This document shows, one piece after another, positions 10,262-22,380 of a stretch of DNA of 64,000 bases. Below the pieces are notes generated by a model, which saw only the letters and a program-made list of their open reading frames with translations, had not been told where the DNA came from and did not search any database. This DNA comes from Stutzerimonas stutzeri (GTDB lineage Bacteria > Pseudomonadota > Gammaproteobacteria > Pseudomonadales > Pseudomonadaceae). The stretch lies in NCBI RefSeq assembly GCF_019090095.1, contig NZ_JAGQFP010000002.1, forward strand, positions 1,116,001-1,180,000, written 5' to 3'. Each line of letters opens with the position of its first letter. The first letter of the stretch is position 1. The position numbers and the translations under genes are program-made.

Positions 10262-10301
10262 GGGCACGTTTCCACGTGAGTGGAGCGTGCCCTTTGTTTT
10301 T
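10262..10301 (+). terminator. Terminator of the rpsF-rplI operon
   Basis: GGGCACG (10262-10268) pairs with CGTGCCC (10286-10292), and an inner TCCAC pairs with GTGGA around a GTGA loop. The stem runs directly into a T-rich tract. It sits between rplI and dnaB, 28 bp before the dnaB start. Confidence 0.85.
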
Positions 10302-10328
10302 GTGAACGTTGAAGAATTAACGAGTGCC

Positions 10329-11723
10329 ATGAACGACATCAGTGTGCCCCAACAGTACGACCTGGAAACCGCAGCGCTCAAGGTGCCGCCGCATTCCATC
10401 GAGGCCGAACAGGCCGTGCTTGGCGGATTGATGCTGGACAACAACGCCTGGGAGCGAGTGCTCGATCAGGTGTCCGATGGTGACTTCTATCGTCATGATC
10501 ATCGGCTGATTTTCCGCGCCATTTTCACCCTGGCCGAACGCAACTCGCCGTTCGATGTGGTGACCTTGTCCGAACAACTGGACAAGGAAGGCCACCTCTC
10601 CCAAGTGGGTGGGCTGGCCTATCTCGGTGAACTGGCGAAGAACACGCCGTCAGTCGCCAACATCAAGGCCTACGCGCAGATCATCCGCGAGCGCGCCACG
10701 CTGCGCCAATTGATCGGCATCAGCAACGAGATTGCCGACAGCGCCTATGCGCCCCAGGGGCGCACGGGGGAGGAGATACTCGATGAAGCCGAGCGGCTGA
10801 TCTTCCAGATTGCCGAGGCGCGTCCCAAAACGGGCGGGCCGATGGGCATCAACGACATCCTGGTCAAGGCGATCGATCGTATCGATTCGCTGTTCAACGC
10901 CGGTGAGGCGATTACCGGCCTGTCGACGGGTTTCACCGACCTGGACGAGGCCACCAGCGGCCTGCAGGCGGCCGATCTGATCATCGTCGCCGGCCGTCCT
11001 TCGATGGGTAAGACCACCTTTGCGATGAACCTGGTGGAAAATGCGGTGCTGCGCTCGGACAAGGCGATCCTGGTGTTCTCGCTTGAGATGCCGGCTGACT
11101 CCATCGTCATTCGTATGCTGGCCTCGCTCGGACGTATCGACCAGACCAAGGTGCGGACCGGCAAGCTCAGTGACGACGACTGGCCGCGGCTGACGTCGGC
11201 CGTCAATCTGCTCAACGATCGCAAGCTGTTCATCGACGACACGGCCGGCATCTCGCCTTCGGAAATGCGCGCTCGGACCCGGCGTCTGGCACGCGAACAT
11301 GGCGAGATCGGCATGATCATGGTCGACTACCTGCAGCTGATGCAGATCCCCGGCTCGAGTGGCGATAACCGAACCAACGAGATTTCCGAGATCTCCCGCT
11401 CGCTAAAAGGCCTGGCGAAGGAGTTCAACTGCCCGGTGATCGCCTTGTCGCAGCTGAACCGCTCGCTCGAACAGCGCCCAAACAAGCGCCCGGTCAACTC
11501 CGACTTGCGTGAATCCGGCGCCATCGAGCAGGACGCCGACATCATCATGTTCGTCTACCGTGACGAGGTCTATCACCCGGAAACGGAGTACAAGGGCGTC
11601 GCCGAAATCATCATCGGCAAACAGCGGAACGGCCCTATCGGTACGACACGCCTGGCATTTCTCGGTAAGTACTCGCGCTTCGAGAACCTGGCGCCCGGCA
11701 GCTACCAGTTCGACGACGAATGA
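10329..11723 (+). CDS. dnaB: Replicative DNA helicase DnaB
   Basis: A 464-residue ring helicase that unwinds DNA at the replication fork and recruits DnaG primase. The N-terminal primase-interaction domain begins near PPHSIEAEQAVLGGL. The RecA-like domain has Walker A GRPSMGKTT (about residues 222-230), Walker B MIMVDYLQLM and the downstream motif DLRESGAIEQDAD. The ATG at 10329 (MNDISVPQ) is preferred to the upstream in-frame ATG because homology begins there; the longer frame would start inside the terminator. Order rplI-dnaB-alr is kept except for the YafY/VOC pair. Confidence 0.96.
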   Translation: MNDISVPQQYDLETAALKVPPHSIEAEQAVLGGLMLDNNAWERVLDQVSDGDFYRHDHRLIFRAIFTLAERNSPFDVVTLSEQLDKEGHLSQVGGLAYLGELAKNTPSVANIKAYAQIIRERATLRQLIGISNEIADSAYAPQGRTGEEILDEAERLIFQIAEARPKTGGPMGINDILVKAIDRIDSLFNAGEAITGLSTGFTDLDEATSGLQAADLIIVAGRPSMGKTTFAMNLVENAVLRSDKAILVFSLEMPADSIVIRMLASLGRIDQTKVRTGKLSDDDWPRLTSAVNLLNDRKLFIDDTAGISPSEMRARTRRLAREHGEIGMIMVDYLQLMQIPGSSGDNRTNEISEISRSLKGLAKEFNCPVIALSQLNRSLEQRPNKRPVNSDLRESGAIEQDADIIMFVYRDEVYHPETEYKGVAEIIIGKQRNGPIGTTRLAFLGKYSRFENLAPGSYQFDDE

Positions 11724-11724
11724 T

Positions 11725-12426
11725 TCAGCACCGGTAGACCGGCGCCATGCCCTCGCCCCGCAGATAAGGGGCAAGGTAGTCTTCGAGCCGTTGTCCGGGG
11801 CCCGGGTCGAAGGTCTCGTCGAGGTCCTCCAGGCTGGCCACCCGGTCGATACGGAAGTTACGGAAGTCGCTGCGCAGCTCGCACCAGCTGCACAGCGTCC
11901 AGGTCTGCCCCCAGAAGAACAGACCCAGCGGCCAGATGCAGCGCAGGCTGGCTTGCCCGCTTTCGTCGCGGTAAGCGAGCTGCAGTTTGCGGCGTTGACG
12001 GATGGCCTGACGCAGTTGGCCCAACCAGTGCACCGGGTAGAGGTTCACCTCCGGGGCGAACAGGCGGTTGCCGTTGAGCTCGTCACGCAGCGTGGTGGGC
12101 AACACGCCGTGAATCTTCGCCAGCGCCGATTCGGCGGCTCGTTGCAAATCGGGGTCGGCCCAGGCGTTGACCATGCGCGCGCCGACCACCAGGGCTTCGA
12201 TCTCCTCGCGCTCGAACATCAGCGGCGGCAGGTCCATGGGCTGGCGCAGCACATAGCCAACCCCGGCTTCGCCCTCCAGCGGTACGCCGGAGAGCGAAAG
12301 ATCCTGGATGTCGCGGTAGATGGTGCGTACCGAGACCTGCAGGCGCTCGGCCAGCCACTGCGCGGTGGTCAGGCGGCGGCTGCGCAGGAACTGAACGATC
12401 TGGAACAGGCGGTCGGCGCGTCTCAT
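11725..12426 (-). CDS. YafY-type transcriptional regulator (HTH_11 plus WYL domain)
   Basis: A 233-residue protein. The N-terminal helix-turn-helix (about 1-60) includes TAQWLAERLQVSVRTIYRDIQDL, typical of the DeoR-like HTH_11 class. The WYL-type ligand-sensing domain covers about 135-205. It probably represses or activates nearby genes in response to an unknown ligand. It ends 1 bp from dnaB in convergent orientation. The VOC gene lies 60 bp upstream on the same strand, a common pairing, so the two are likely cotranscribed. Confidence 0.85.
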   Translation of the reverse strand: MRRADRLFQIVQFLRSRRLTTAQWLAERLQVSVRTIYRDIQDLSLSGVPLEGEAGVGYVLRQPMDLPPLMFEREEIEALVVGARMVNAWADPDLQRAAESALAKIHGVLPTTLRDELNGNRLFAPEVNLYPVHWLGQLRQAIRQRRKLQLAYRDESGQASLRCIWPLGLFFWGQTWTLCSWCELRSDFRNFRIDRVASLEDLDETFDPGPGQRLEDYLAPYLRGEGMAPVYRC

Positions 12427-12486
12427 GCTCTTCCTTGGCGGTCGAGGTGGCCCGGTGAGTGGTGCTCGGCCCCGGGCCAGCTGCCT

Positions 12487-12852
12487 TCAGGACATGCTGT
12501 GCAGGCCCACCTCGTTGCCTTCGCTGTCTTTTATCACAGCGATGAAGCCATGGGGAGCGATGGACATCTTGCCCTGAATGATCACGCCGCCCGCTGCTGG
12601 AACCCGGTTCACGACCTCAGCCAACTGCCCTTCGACGTTCAGGTAGACCCGGGTGCCGCCGATGCCGCTTTGCTGTTCCGGTGCGTGGCTCAGGCAATCG
12701 CCGACACCGCGCTCGGGATCGTAGGGGAACAGGGCCATGCGTCCGCCCATGCCCTCGATGGTCTCCAGTGTGGTTGCCAGGGCTTGCTCATAGAAGCGGC
12801 GGGCACGCTCGAAATCGCTAACGAACAGTTCGAACCAGTTGATCGCGTTCAT
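12487..12852 (-). CDS. VOC-family (glyoxalase/bleomycin-resistance fold) protein
   Basis: A 121-residue protein with the beta-alpha-beta-beta-beta modules of the vicinal-oxygen-chelate superfamily. It opens NWFELFVSDFERARRFYEQAL and ends with IKDSEGNEVGLHSM, the PhnB/YdcJ-like pattern. Substrate unknown. The ATG at 12852 has GGAGAG 6 bp upstream and is preferred to the ATG 12 bp earlier. It precedes the YafY regulator in an apparent two-gene operon that interrupts the usual dnaB-alr adjacency. Confidence 0.82.
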   Translation of the reverse strand: MNAINWFELFVSDFERARRFYEQALATTLETIEGMGGRMALFPYDPERGVGDCLSHAPEQQSGIGGTRVYLNVEGQLAEVVNRVPAAGGVIIQGKMSIAPHGFIAVIKDSEGNEVGLHSMS

Positions 12853-13114
12853 TTCTCTCTCCATGGAATGGGCAAATGTCAGCAGGCCGGCGTCGGCGAT
12901 AGCGCGCTTTGGCCTGTGCAGGCAACTCTAGGGCAGTGCTACTGACAGCCTGGTGTCAGCAGAGACGGCTGCCTGCTGGGCAGGAGCAGCGAGCGGGGCG
13001 CTGTCGTGAGAAGCCTCGCGGTATTCAGGTTGCAGCTCGGTTTGATGCAGGCGCTTGCAGCCTGTGGGACTGAGGTTAAGATGACCGGCTCCCATACGTC
13101 GCAGAGTCCGCTCC

Positions 13115-14191
13115 ATGCGCCCGCTAGTTGCAACCGTCGATCTGTCCGCGATTCGTCACAATTACACCCTGGCCAAACGCTGCGCCCCTGGTCGTCAGGC
13201 CTTTGCAGTGGTCAAGGCCAACGCCTACGGGCACGGCGCGCCTGAGGTGGTGACCAGCTTGCGTGAGATCGCCGATGGCTTCGCCGTGGCCTGCCTGGAA
13301 GAAGCCCAAGGCATTCGCCTGAGTGCGCCGGATGCGCGGATTTTGCTGCTGGAAGGCTGTTTCGAGCCGGCGGAATACCTGCACGCCGCCGAGTTGGGGC
13401 TGGATGTGGCGATACAGGATCAGCGCCAGGCCGACTGGCTGTTGGCCGCCGATCTGCCCCGACCGTTGAACGTCTGGCTGAAACTGGATTCGGGCATGCA
13501 CCGGCTGGGTTTCACCGTAGAAGGCCTGCGCCGGTGCCATGCTCAGCTCAAAAGCTCGACGCAGGTCGCTGAGCTCAACCTGATCAGCCACTTCGCCTGC
13601 GCTGACGAGCGCGGCCATGCACTGACGGAATTGCAGCTGGAGCGTTACGGTGAATTGCTGGCGCTAGGCTTCGACCAGTGCTCGCTGGCCAACTCCGCCG
13701 CCGTGCTGACGCTGCCCCAGGCCCACATGGCGTGGATTCGCCCAGGCATCATGCTCTATGGCGCCACGCCGTTTGCCGAGCTGAGCGCGCAGGAGTTGGG
13801 GCTCAAACCCGCAATGACCCTGACTGGCGCGCTGATCGCGATTCGTGAAGTGCCCGCCGGTGAGAGCGTGGGCTATGGTGCCAGCTGGGTGGCGCAGCGC
13901 GACTCGCGGATTGGCACGGTCAGCTGTGGCTATGCCGACGGCTATCCGCGAACGGCGCCTGCCGGCACCTGCGTGGTGATCCATGGCCAGCGCGTGCCGC
14001 TGGCCGGCCGGGTGTCGATGGACATGCTGGCGGTCGATCTGACCGACCTGCCGCAGGCACGGCTCGGCGATGCGGTGGAGCTATGGGGCGCGCAGCTACC
14101 GATCGACGAACTGGCCCAGGCCTGCGGCACCATCGGCTACGAATTGCTGACCAAGGTGACCGGACGGGTGCCACGAGGCTACGTCGGCTGA
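13115..14191 (+). CDS. alr: Alanine racemase, biosynthetic type
   Basis: A 358-residue PLP enzyme that interconverts L- and D-alanine to supply peptidoglycan synthesis. The PLP-binding lysine is Lys34 in VVKANAYGHGA and the catalytic tyrosine is Tyr254 in SVGYGASW. The TIM barrel covers about 1-230, followed by the C-terminal beta domain. Position downstream of dnaB matches the Alr paralogue, not the catabolic DadX. The last 13 bp overlap the 3' end of the convergent diguanylate cyclase gene. Confidence 0.95.
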   Translation: MRPLVATVDLSAIRHNYTLAKRCAPGRQAFAVVKANAYGHGAPEVVTSLREIADGFAVACLEEAQGIRLSAPDARILLLEGCFEPAEYLHAAELGLDVAIQDQRQADWLLAADLPRPLNVWLKLDSGMHRLGFTVEGLRRCHAQLKSSTQVAELNLISHFACADERGHALTELQLERYGELLALGFDQCSLANSAAVLTLPQAHMAWIRPGIMLYGATPFAELSAQELGLKPAMTLTGALIAIREVPAGESVGYGASWVAQRDSRIGTVSCGYADGYPRTAPAGTCVVIHGQRVPLAGRVSMDMLAVDLTDLPQARLGDAVELWGAQLPIDELAQACGTIGYELLTKVTGRVPRGYVG

Positions 14192-16044
14192 TCGACCGGT
14201 AGCCGTTGCTGGTCCTGCTGCACCCAGTTGCCGCGACCTCGATGCTTGGCGCGGTAGAGCGCCTCGTCGGCAGCCTTGTAGAGCTGTGAGAAGTCGTCGG
14301 CGTGGCGTGGAAAGAACGCAGCGCCGACGCTGACCGTCACCGCCAGGCCGATCTCGCCATAGGGCACGGGCTTCGACAGCTCGTTCAGCAGCCGCTCGGC
14401 AATCTGGACAGCGTCCTGCTCGACGGTCGGGCCGGTCAGCAGTACCGCGAACTCGTCCCCTCCAAGCCGAGCGGCCATATCATTGCCACGCACCAGGCTG
14501 CGCAGGCGCTGACCGAGTGCGCGCAGCAGCAGGTCGCCGGCGTCGTGGCCATGGTTGTCGTTGATGGGCTTGAAGTGGTCCAGATCGATGAGCAGCAGGG
14601 CAATGGGCTCGCCACGGCGCCGAGCATCGCTCAGTGCCATCTCGACGCGTTCGATGAGATAGCGCCGGTTGGGCAGTTCGGTCAGTGAGTCGTGGAAGGC
14701 AACCTGCTTCAACTCGACCTCTCGCTCGCTGAGATGCCGGTTGGCGTCGGCGAGTTCGGCGGTGCGCGTTTCGACTGCCAGGCTGAGCTGTTCAGCGCTG
14801 GCTTGAACCTGCTTCAGACGCGCGCTCTTTTCCTGGTCGGCATGTTCCAGTGCCGCAGCCCGTTCCTGCTTGAGGATCTGGATGCGGTAAGCCAGGGCGA
14901 AGGAGAACAGAATCGATTCAGCCGTTACGGCCAGTGGAAAGAGGTAAGCGTTCCAGGGCGCCGGCTGAACCACGCCTGTGGCCCGCAGCAGAAGCAGATT
15001 GACGCTGCCCAGGATCACGCCAAAGCCGAGCAGATAAAGCAGCGCGGGGAAGTAGCCCTGACGCCAGCGACGGAAGGACGCCCACAGCGAAGCGGGAATC
15101 GCCGTCAGCGCCAGCACGACGAAGACCCAGGCACCGAACGCACGCCAGCCGAAGGCATCGAGCAACACGGCGGTGGCATACAGCGTCAGCGCCAAGCTCA
15201 GCAGGCGGTGCGCCCAAGGCACGAACTGGCGCGTCTGCAACAGCATCTGGGTGAAGCGGCAGGCACTGAAGCCCCACAGCGCCGGGATGCTGATGCGGTC
15301 GAGCCAGAACGGGACCGGACCCTCCGGCCAGAGGTACTGAAAGCCGTGGCCGGTCATCGCCAGGATCATCAGCAGCGCGCCGCTGGTGGTCATCACGTAC
15401 CAGAAATAAGCGCTGTCACGCAGGCTGAGGAAGATGAACAGGTTGTACAGCAGCATCGCCAGAATGACGCCGTAGATCAGGCCGAGAAACAGGTTTTCAC
15501 CCACCGCCTGCTCTTGTAGCGCGTCGAGCTGCCAGGCCTTGAGCGGAAAGGAATTACCCGCCGGGTCGTAGCTGCGCAGGTAGAAGGTCAACGCTTGCTG
15601 GTCGCTGAGTGGCGGAAGCCGGAAAAGCATGCGCCGATAGGAGTGATCGCGGCCCTCGTTGAACCCGACCAGTTCACCGGACTGCCGCTCCATCCAGCCG
15701 CCCTTGCCGTCGGGCAGGTAGAGACGCAGGTCCTTCAGGGTTACCGAGCCGACCTCCAGCCACCATTGCTGCGGCGCATCGCTGGTGCGCTGGAGGCTGA
15801 CCCGAATCCACCACGGGTTCGGGCTCTGCCCAACGCTGGCCTTGCCCTGTGCGGGCTGAAAACGCGCCTGCATCTCGGGTGCCTGTAACTGCGCGATGCT
15901 CAGCTGGGCGCCTGGATCCTCGAGCAGTTCGATCTGCGCGTTGAGGCTGCGCCCGCTGTCCGCGGCGCCGAGATCGATGGTCTCGGCTTGAACGCTGGCG
16001 AGGCCGCAAAGGCTGAGGAGCAAGGCAAAAATAGTTGCGCGCAT
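14179..16044 (-). CDS. 7TMR-DISM diguanylate cyclase, NicD-like
   Basis: A 621-residue inner-membrane protein. A signal peptide (about 1-20, MRATIFALLLSLCGLASVQA) precedes a periplasmic 7TMR-DISMED2 sensory domain (about 20-165), seven membrane helices (about 180-385), a coiled coil (about 390-440) and a GGDEF domain. The active site is GGDEF, with an RGND inhibitory site five residues before it, so it should make c-di-GMP with product feedback. The start at 16044 has GGGAG upstream. It lies between alr and ygiQ, as does P. aeruginosa PA4929 (NicD), which links carbon-source sensing to biofilm dispersion; I infer orthology from order and domains. Confidence 0.9.
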   Translation of the reverse strand: MRATIFALLLSLCGLASVQAETIDLGAADSGRSLNAQIELLEDPGAQLSIAQLQAPEMQARFQPAQGKASVGQSPNPWWIRVSLQRTSDAPQQWWLEVGSVTLKDLRLYLPDGKGGWMERQSGELVGFNEGRDHSYRRMLFRLPPLSDQQALTFYLRSYDPAGNSFPLKAWQLDALQEQAVGENLFLGLIYGVILAMLLYNLFIFLSLRDSAYFWYVMTTSGALLMILAMTGHGFQYLWPEGPVPFWLDRISIPALWGFSACRFTQMLLQTRQFVPWAHRLLSLALTLYATAVLLDAFGWRAFGAWVFVVLALTAIPASLWASFRRWRQGYFPALLYLLGFGVILGSVNLLLLRATGVVQPAPWNAYLFPLAVTAESILFSFALAYRIQILKQERAAALEHADQEKSARLKQVQASAEQLSLAVETRTAELADANRHLSEREVELKQVAFHDSLTELPNRRYLIERVEMALSDARRRGEPIALLLIDLDHFKPINDNHGHDAGDLLLRALGQRLRSLVRGNDMAARLGGDEFAVLLTGPTVEQDAVQIAERLLNELSKPVPYGEIGLAVTVSVGAAFFPRHADDFSQLYKAADEALYRAKHRGRGNWVQQDQQRLPVDQPT

Positions 16045-16170
16045 CGGGAACTCCCGAACTCGAAGCGTTGTCTGGGTCGCGCGAGTATACGGGCTGGGCG
16101 GTGGACGTGCGCGCCTGTCGTCCGGACCGAGAAAGACCTTGTGTAATGGTCGGGCTTGATCATTTTTTGT

Positions 16171-16179
16171 GCTATATTC
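16171..16179 (+). promoter_or_regulatory. Extended -10 promoter upstream of the YgiQ gene
   Basis: TGC followed by TATATT (16174-16179) forms an extended -10 element 33 bp before the start. The -35 region at 17-bp spacing is poor, as is common with extended -10 promoters. Confidence 0.4.
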
Positions 16180-16212
16180 CGCGCCCGTTTTCGTTGCCCC
16201 GGTTTTCTCGCC

Positions 16213-18501
<2,289 letters not shown>

Positions 18502-18506
18502 GGTCG

Positions 18507-18539
18507 GCGAGCCGCTGCGCTATTCGCACAGCGGCTCGC
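18507..18539. terminator. Hairpin between convergent ygiQ and chemoreceptor genes
   Basis: GCGAGCCGCTG (18507-18517) pairs perfectly with its complement at 18529-18539 around an 11-nt loop. It sits between two converging genes with no T-tract, so it may be a weak bidirectional terminator. Confidence 0.45.
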
Positions 18540-18546
18540 GGGGCGC

Positions 18547-20508
18547 TCAGCCCTGGAAGGCCAGTGTGGCCTGATTCAGTTCGCCGGCCAGATGCAACAT
18601 CTGTTCGCTCTGCGCGCGCCCTTGGCTGATGTGCTTCAGGTTGCGGTCACCGAGCTGATGGATGCGTTCACTATGGCCACGGATCTCGCTTACCGCCTCA
18701 CCTTGTTGGGCGGTGGCAAGCGCGATCTGGGCGGCCATCTGCCCGATCGATCCGATGGTGACCACAATTTGGTTCAGCGCCGCATCGGCTGTTTCGGCCA
18801 ACTCGGCGGTCGCCTCGGCGTGTACCACCTGAGTCCGCATGGCCTGTACCGATTGTTGCGCGGCGGATTGCAGGCCACCGATCAGTAACTGGATCTCCTC
18901 GGTGGCGCCACTGGTGCGCTGAGCCAGCGTGCGCACTTCGTCGGCGACCACGGCGAAGCCACGGCCCTGCTCACCGGCTCTGGCGGCTTCGATCGCGGCG
19001 TTCAGCGCCAGCAGGTTGGTCTGTTCGGCGATCGAGCGAATCACCGTCAGCACCTTGCCGATGGTGCCTGTTTCTTCGGCCAGGCGACCGATGGCCGAGG
19101 CGTTGTCCTGCACTTCGCTGACCAGATCGTGCAGCCCGGTCAGGCTGTTGCGGATGACCGCCTGCCCCTGATTGACCGCCTGGCCGGCAGCCTGCCCGGC
19201 TGCTGCCGTCTGCTCGGCGCTGCGCGCGACCTCGCGGATGGTCGCCTCCAGCTCCTCCAGCGCATCGCGAATCTGTCCGGTATCGCTGCACTGATGGCTG
19301 GCACTCTGGTGCAGGTCACCACTCAGTTCGGCCAGGCTTTGGCTATTGCCGGTCACGGCTCCGGCATGCTGACGCAGGGTACCGACCAGCGTCAGCAGAT
19401 AACCGCGCAGTTGACTGAGCGAGCCCTCGATTTCGTTCAGCTCCCGAGTCGTGGTGCGCAGGACGATGGGCGCGCGGAAGTCGCCGCTGGCCCAGGTACA
19501 AAGCGCGGGCACCAGCGCTGAGAGGGATTGGGTCAGTCGCCGTTGCAAGCGATCAATGGCCAGTGCGATCAGCAGGATAAGGAGAATGATCGCGCCCTGG
19601 ATCAGCCGCACCTCCGCCTGGATGCGACCGTGCTCTGCGCGAATCGCCGGCTCGAGCTCGTCCAGCGCGGCTTGCAGAGCGGCGACCCGCTGACCCGTGG
19701 CGTGCATCAGCTGGGTCCGTTGCTCGATCAGTGCGCGTGTACGCTGCAGCTCGCCGGGATAGCGTTTGATCAGGCTGGCAAGCTCGCGCTTGAGCGCGAT
19801 GCCTTGGTCTTCCGATGGCTGCTCCGATGACGAACTGTCGAGATCCAGCAGCGCTGCGAAGGCGCTGGCGCCCGACGCCTGCTCGCTCATCACATTCAGC
19901 AGCGGTAGCGCTTCGAGCGTTGCCATGGCTTTGTCTAGCGCCTGCAGCGACAGTTCGGCATCGGTCGCGCGGTCGCCGCCACCGTCGCTCAGTTTGGCCC
20001 GCGCATGGCTGAGACGGAGCAGCTGACGGCTGGCGTCGAACAGCGGTTGGCGGTAGCGGGCGGCAGCAGGCCGGTCGCTGCTCATCGCGTACTGATCGAG
20101 TTGTTCCAGTGCCGCCGCCATTTCCCGCTCGGCTTGAGACAGCAATCCGGTCGGATCGCCCGCCAATTTTCCCGCGGCGAGCAGTTCGGTCGTTGCGAAC
20201 CGCTGGAGCTGTTCCAGGGCGGGTTGCAGTCGTTCGGAGAAAGCCTTGGGCAGCGTGGAGACGCTGGGTGCGAGCTGTTCGAGCGTCGTCAACGCCGCCT
20301 TGTGTTGCACTGCATCACCGCTGCTCAGGTAGCCCTGGATGTTGCTCGCAACCTCGGTCTGGAAGCGCTGGGAAAGATTGAGGTAGCGCTCCATCAGTGC
20401 ATAGGGGCGCGCCAGCGCCTGCTCTGACCACCAGAGCGTGGCGCCGAGCGCGAGACAGATCGTCACGAGCAGCAGTGTATTGAGCGTGGTTAGCGACTTC
20501 AGGCGCAT
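18547..20508 (-). CDS. Methyl-accepting chemotaxis protein with a large periplasmic sensor region
   Basis: A 653-residue receptor. TM1 (about 8-30) is followed by a long helical periplasmic region (about 31-300), TM2 (about 302-322), a short HAMP-like segment and a signalling domain with the hairpin tip [20 protein letters not shown]. The ligand cannot be told from sequence. No CheR/CheB-tethering pentapeptide is seen at the C-terminus. It starts 48 bp after the stop of the REC-REC-GGDEF gene on the same strand, so the two may be cotranscribed, and its ribosome site lies in a hairpin. Confidence 0.92.
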   Translation of the reverse strand: MRLKSLTTLNTLLLVTICLALGATLWWSEQALARPYALMERYLNLSQRFQTEVASNIQGYLSSGDAVQHKAALTTLEQLAPSVSTLPKAFSERLQPALEQLQRFATTELLAAGKLAGDPTGLLSQAEREMAAALEQLDQYAMSSDRPAAARYRQPLFDASRQLLRLSHARAKLSDGGGDRATDAELSLQALDKAMATLEALPLLNVMSEQASGASAFAALLDLDSSSSEQPSEDQGIALKRELASLIKRYPGELQRTRALIEQRTQLMHATGQRVAALQAALDELEPAIRAEHGRIQAEVRLIQGAIILLILLIALAIDRLQRRLTQSLSALVPALCTWASGDFRAPIVLRTTTRELNEIEGSLSQLRGYLLTLVGTLRQHAGAVTGNSQSLAELSGDLHQSASHQCSDTGQIRDALEELEATIREVARSAEQTAAAGQAAGQAVNQGQAVIRNSLTGLHDLVSEVQDNASAIGRLAEETGTIGKVLTVIRSIAEQTNLLALNAAIEAARAGEQGRGFAVVADEVRTLAQRTSGATEEIQLLIGGLQSAAQQSVQAMRTQVVHAEATAELAETADAALNQIVVTIGSIGQMAAQIALATAQQGEAVSEIRGHSERIHQLGDRNLKHISQGRAQSEQMLHLAGELNQATLAFQG

Positions 20509-20510
20509 CC

Positions 20511-20535
20511 TGACCTCCGGTCGATGGGGAGGTCA
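20511..20535 (-). promoter_or_regulatory. Hairpin covering the ribosome-binding site of the chemoreceptor
   Basis: TGACCTCC and GGAGGTCA form a perfect 8-bp stem with a 9-nt loop. The GGAGG arm is the Shine-Dalgarno sequence of the downstream chemoreceptor. Folding would hide the ribosome site; translation of the upstream gene, which stops 22 nt earlier, might influence it. Confidence 0.55.
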
Positions 20536-20556
20536 GCAATGTATGGCTATTTGATG

Positions 20557-22170
20557 TCACTCATGTGACAGGGTGTACCGCTCGACCCGGTTACGACCGC
20601 CATGCTTGGCGCGGTAAAGGGCTTCGTCTGCCTGCTGCGTCAGGGTCTTGATGTCGGCCTCGGCGGTGAGCTCGGCGATGCCGCAGCTGAAAGTGCAGCA
20701 GAGGTCGGCCGGCTGCGCCGGATAGCGGATCTCGGCAAAGCGCTGGCGAATCTCGTCAAGGACTTTCATGGCGTCCCGCGCACAGGTATCGGGGAGCACC
20801 ACTGCGAATTCCTCGCCACCATACCGGCCGATATGGTCGGTCTTGCGCAGACGTTGCTTGAGGAACAGGGCGAGGCTCTTGATGACCCGGTCGCCCATCG
20901 GGTGCCCGTAGGTGTCGTTGACCTTCTTGAAATGATCGATATCGATCATGGCGAAGCAGAGGGAGCGGCCATCGCGGCGTGCTCGCGAGCTGGCGTCTTC
21001 GAGCAACTGCAAGCTGTGCGTATGGTTATAGAGCCCCGTGAGGCTGTCGCGCACGATTCTCGCCTTCAGGTTGCGCGCCCGCTCGGCGCGGGTGCGGACC
21101 GTGGCGATCAGGTGGCTGGGCTTGATCGGCTTGGTGAGGAAGTCGTCGCCCCCTTCGTTCATCGCATCGAGCTGTTTGTCCAGGTCGTCCTCGGCTGAGA
21201 GATAAATGATCGGCACGCTCACATAGCGCTCATGCTGGCGGATGACCTTGGCCAGCTCGGTGCCCATGCAGTCGGGCATGTACATGTCGAGGATGATCAG
21301 GTCTGGCTGGAATTCAGCCAGGTAGGTGATGGCCTGGATCGGTTCGTTGAGCGTCCGGGTGATGATTCCGGCGTTGTTCAGCACCCGTTCGGTATGCGTT
21401 GCCTGGGCACGAGAGTCGTCGATGATAAGCACGCGAAAGGGTTCGTAATGCGCGGTACGGGTGAATATCTCGACCTTTTCCAGCAGGCTGGACGCGTCCA
21501 GGGCGCCGGTGAAGAACTCCAGCCCGCCGGCCCGCACGGCGGCCAGACGCATGGGCGTGTCCGTCTCCGCGTGGCTGAAGAAGATCAGCGGCAATTTCTC
21601 CTCGAGCCCTTGTTGCACGCGTTCGGCGAGTTTCAGGCCCTCGCCGGGTCCGTTGAAGTCGACGTCCATGACCAGGGCGGCGGGGTGGCGTTCATGCATG
21701 GCGGCGCGGAACTCGCTGTCGTTGGCGAAGGCTCGCGCCGTCATGCTGAAGAATTCGAGCTGGCGCACCACATGGCTGGCACGCTCATGGTCTTGCAGCG
21801 CGATGTAGACCGGTTTGCTCAGCGGCGGAACGTAGCCGGATTGCCCGCGTGGGTCGCCATGGTTCAGGCCGGTGCGCGCGAGTCGGTAGATCAGTTGGCT
21901 GAGCGTGGCAATGGTGTGGCTCGACAGACGCCCGCGATTGTCGTTGATGTCGACCAGGCAGTCGTCGATACCCATGGCGAGCTGCTGATGCTCGGCCTGT
22001 CCGAAACGTTCGGCAAACCGTCGCAAGCGCTGGTTGGCGTCGGCTAGGGCGGTACGGTAGCTGTCGTTCCACTCGCTGCGTTGCAGCTGCTGCCAGACCT
22101 CGAGCACCTCTCGTGCCTGGTGGATGACCCGTTGCGCGAAGTGTTGCTTTAGTTCTTCCTGATCCGACAT
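20557..22170 (-). CDS. Response-regulator diguanylate cyclase (REC-REC-GGDEF), GcbA-like
   Basis: A 537-residue cytoplasmic protein. A helical N-terminal region (about 1-115) resembles a phosphotransfer-type bundle. A first receiver-like domain (about 120-240) keeps Asp in VMDVDFNG. A canonical receiver (about 245-365) has IDDS, LDMYMPD and the late Lys in FLTKPIKP. The GGDEF domain (about 375-535) has active site GGEEF and an RKTD inhibitory site five residues before it. It should produce c-di-GMP under phosphorylation control. Architecture matches GcbA/AdcA of pseudomonads, a surface-attachment factor; that link is by resemblance. No kinase is adjacent. Confidence 0.9.
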   Translation of the reverse strand: MSDQEELKQHFAQRVIHQAREVLEVWQQLQRSEWNDSYRTALADANQRLRRFAERFGQAEHQQLAMGIDDCLVDINDNRGRLSSHTIATLSQLIYRLARTGLNHGDPRGQSGYVPPLSKPVYIALQDHERASHVVRQLEFFSMTARAFANDSEFRAAMHERHPAALVMDVDFNGPGEGLKLAERVQQGLEEKLPLIFFSHAETDTPMRLAAVRAGGLEFFTGALDASSLLEKVEIFTRTAHYEPFRVLIIDDSRAQATHTERVLNNAGIITRTLNEPIQAITYLAEFQPDLIILDMYMPDCMGTELAKVIRQHERYVSVPIIYLSAEDDLDKQLDAMNEGGDDFLTKPIKPSHLIATVRTRAERARNLKARIVRDSLTGLYNHTHSLQLLEDASSRARRDGRSLCFAMIDIDHFKKVNDTYGHPMGDRVIKSLALFLKQRLRKTDHIGRYGGEEFAVVLPDTCARDAMKVLDEIRQRFAEIRYPAQPADLCCTFSCGIAELTAEADIKTLTQQADEALYRAKHGGRNRVERYTLSHE

Positions 22171-22380
22171 GTCCGGTTCCCTGGGCCCACTGCCACAGCG
22201 TGTTCAGAATCGCTGTAGTGGCAGCATGCTACCACTGTTCGGTCTGTTGCAAAGGCTCCGCTTAGGCGGCCTGGTTCTCATTATGGGACTCGCCAAGGAG
22301 CAGCTGCGTTATAGTGGTTCACACGCCGCGACAAGTTCAGTGACCGGTGGTCGAATCGTTGAATTCCGAAATAAGGACTG

